64,000 nt of DNA from Paenibacillus odorifer (GTDB lineage Bacteria > Bacillota > Bacilli > Paenibacillales > Paenibacillaceae), in NCBI RefSeq assembly GCF_000758725.1, contig NZ_CP009428.1, positions 5,022,001-5,086,000 of the forward strand, in the 5' to 3' direction. Positions 63,258-64,000 of this stretch are shown in pieces; position 1 is the first letter of the stretch; each line of letters begins with the position of its first letter. The position numbers were made by a program, and so were the translations under genes. A model generated the notes under the pieces. That model ran no database searches. It worked only from the letters and a program-made list of their open reading frames with translations, and was not told where the DNA came from.

Positions 63258-64000
63258 TCAAACATCAGCGACCATCGTCCGGTTTCTTCCCCTGCTCTTG
63301 GCCAGGTATAACGCTTGATCCGCCTTCTCCAGCAGCCCCTCCCGCTCCAATGCATGAATAGGATAATGGGCGATTCCTAGAGAGATCGTAACCTGTGTCG
63401 GGATTGGCCCCCTGCTTTGTTCCATTGCCCGCCGGACTCTTTCAGCTATGGTGAAGGCTTCCTCGGGTCTAGTGTGGGCTAGCAAGATGATGAACTCTTC
63501 ACCGCCGTAGCGGTGGCAAACATCGTCTGGACGAAACGAGGTAACTATAACATTGGCTACATGTTTCAGCACTTCGTCGCCGATGAGATGGCCGTAGGTG
63601 TCGTTCACGAGTTTGAATTTGTCTACATCCAGCACAATGAGCGAAAACGGTTGTCCTGAGTCAATCCACTGACTCATCGTATACTCTAAGGATCTTCGGT
63701 TCATTAAACCGGTCAGAGCATCCGTCGTAGCCTCTTGGGTCAGTTGATCCGTCTGCTTCTGAATATCCGTCACGGCAAGCAACACAGCCTTGGTCAGCAG
63801 ATCTGCCTCTCGGCTCCATTGCGGCTTCGCTTCTGGCAATTCAATCTTCTCCTTGCCCATCCTGCTCACCAGATTTGCCAGGTACACAAAAGGCCGGGCC
63901 AGCTTGCGTGCTACGAGAATGACGCCCATCAGGAGTATAATGAACGGAAACAACGAATACCAGAGAATGGTCCGAAGGTGCCCCATCAGTTGATGATGGA
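63258..64000 (-). CDS. GGDEF diguanylate cyclase, N-terminus cut by window end
   Basis: The C-terminal 246 or so codons of a membrane diguanylate cyclase. A hydrophobic helix (WYSLFPFIILLMGVILVA) is followed by a HAMP-like linker, then a GGDEF domain with DALTGLMNRRSLEY, active site YGGEEF, and an inhibitory RxxD site five residues before it (RPDD). It makes cyclic di-GMP. The frame is open past the Met at 63986 to the window edge, so an extracellular sensor domain probably lies outside. A terminator at 62969 serves it. Confidence 0.88.
   Translation of the reverse strand, partial: HHQLMGHLRTILWYSLFPFIILLMGVILVARKLARPFVYLANLVSRMGKEKIELPEAKPQWSREADLLTKAVLLAVTDIQKQTDQLTQEATTDALTGLMNRRSLEYTMSQWIDSGQPFSLIVLDVDKFKLVNDTYGHLIGDEVLKHVANVIVTSFRPDDVCHRYGGEEFIILLAHTRPEEAFTIAERVRRAMEQSRGPIPTQVTISLGIAHYPIHALEREGLLEKADQALYLAKSRGRNRTMVADV

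Noticed and set aside
1..64000. rRNA, tRNA, insertion sequence or prophage
   Set aside because: No transposase, integrase, phage or RNA-gene signature was seen on either strand.

Overview
The window looks like a chromosomal segment of a Paenibacillus-type Firmicute. The evidence is the moderate GC content, strong AGGAGG-type ribosome binding sites with many TTG and GTG starts, an SLH-anchored glycosidase, CcpA-type cre sites, LicT/RAT antitermination, and a large load of carbohydrate uptake and breakdown genes. The genus is inferred from style; no ribosomal or marker gene is present. Almost every gene is on the minus strand.

Layout. (1) 1-17.8 kb: a glycan-degradation locus. It has an AraC regulator, GH36-type alpha-galactosidase, GH95 fucosidase-type enzyme, the remnant of a beta-helix (GH110-like) galactosidase, an SGNH esterase, an LplB/YtcP-type sugar ABC importer without its own ATPase, a frameshifted membrane AraC regulator, and a 1309-residue secreted GH27 enzyme with SLH anchor. 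Cre-like sites with a common GATAGCGCT core precede several units. (2) 18.1-20.3 kb: a TPR-like orphan gene, then an array of 51-bp units in perfect register (18 clear plus 2 decayed), built around a short dyad and flanked by a leftward-reading terminator. (3) 20.4-23.9 kb: uxuAB for glucuronate catabolism with a divergent GntR regulator and a perfect 16-bp operator. (4) 24.1-29.5 kb: a cellobiose-type PTS operon with PRD regulator and GH1 phospho-glucosidase. (5) 29.8-39.1 kb: an Opp/Dpp peptide importer with two ATPases, an M20 peptidase, an amidase and a LysR gene. (6) 39.2-44.7 kb: an AEC carrier and a bglP-licT-GH1 operon with readable promoter, cre, RAT and terminator.

(7) 44.8-55.1 kb: a MarR regulator with an M20 amidohydrolase, and an eight-gene operon (thioesterase, acyl-CoA ligase, quinone-oxidoreductase-like MDR, glyoxalase-like protein, NitT/TauT ABC importer, SDR). 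A divergent metallo-beta-lactamase-fold gene follows. A near-identical 19-bp site sits just downstream of the -10 box of both the marR and thioesterase promoters, so MarR probably controls both; the substrate is unknown. (8) 55.2-61.0 kb: a fructoselysine-type module (frlB, frlD, GntR/UTRA regulator) joined to an amidohydrolase and a YfcC-type carrier by three copies of the palindrome TATAACGTTATA. (9) 61.2-64 kb: TetR regulator, divergent ketopantoate-reductase-like gene, and a GGDEF diguanylate cyclase cut by the window end.

The main unexplained object is the 51-bp array. The best regulatory predictions are the MarR 19-mer pair, the TATAACGTTATA regulon and the uxu operator pair. The first locus shows decay: one deleted galactosidase gene, and one regulator with a frameshift and no standard start codon.
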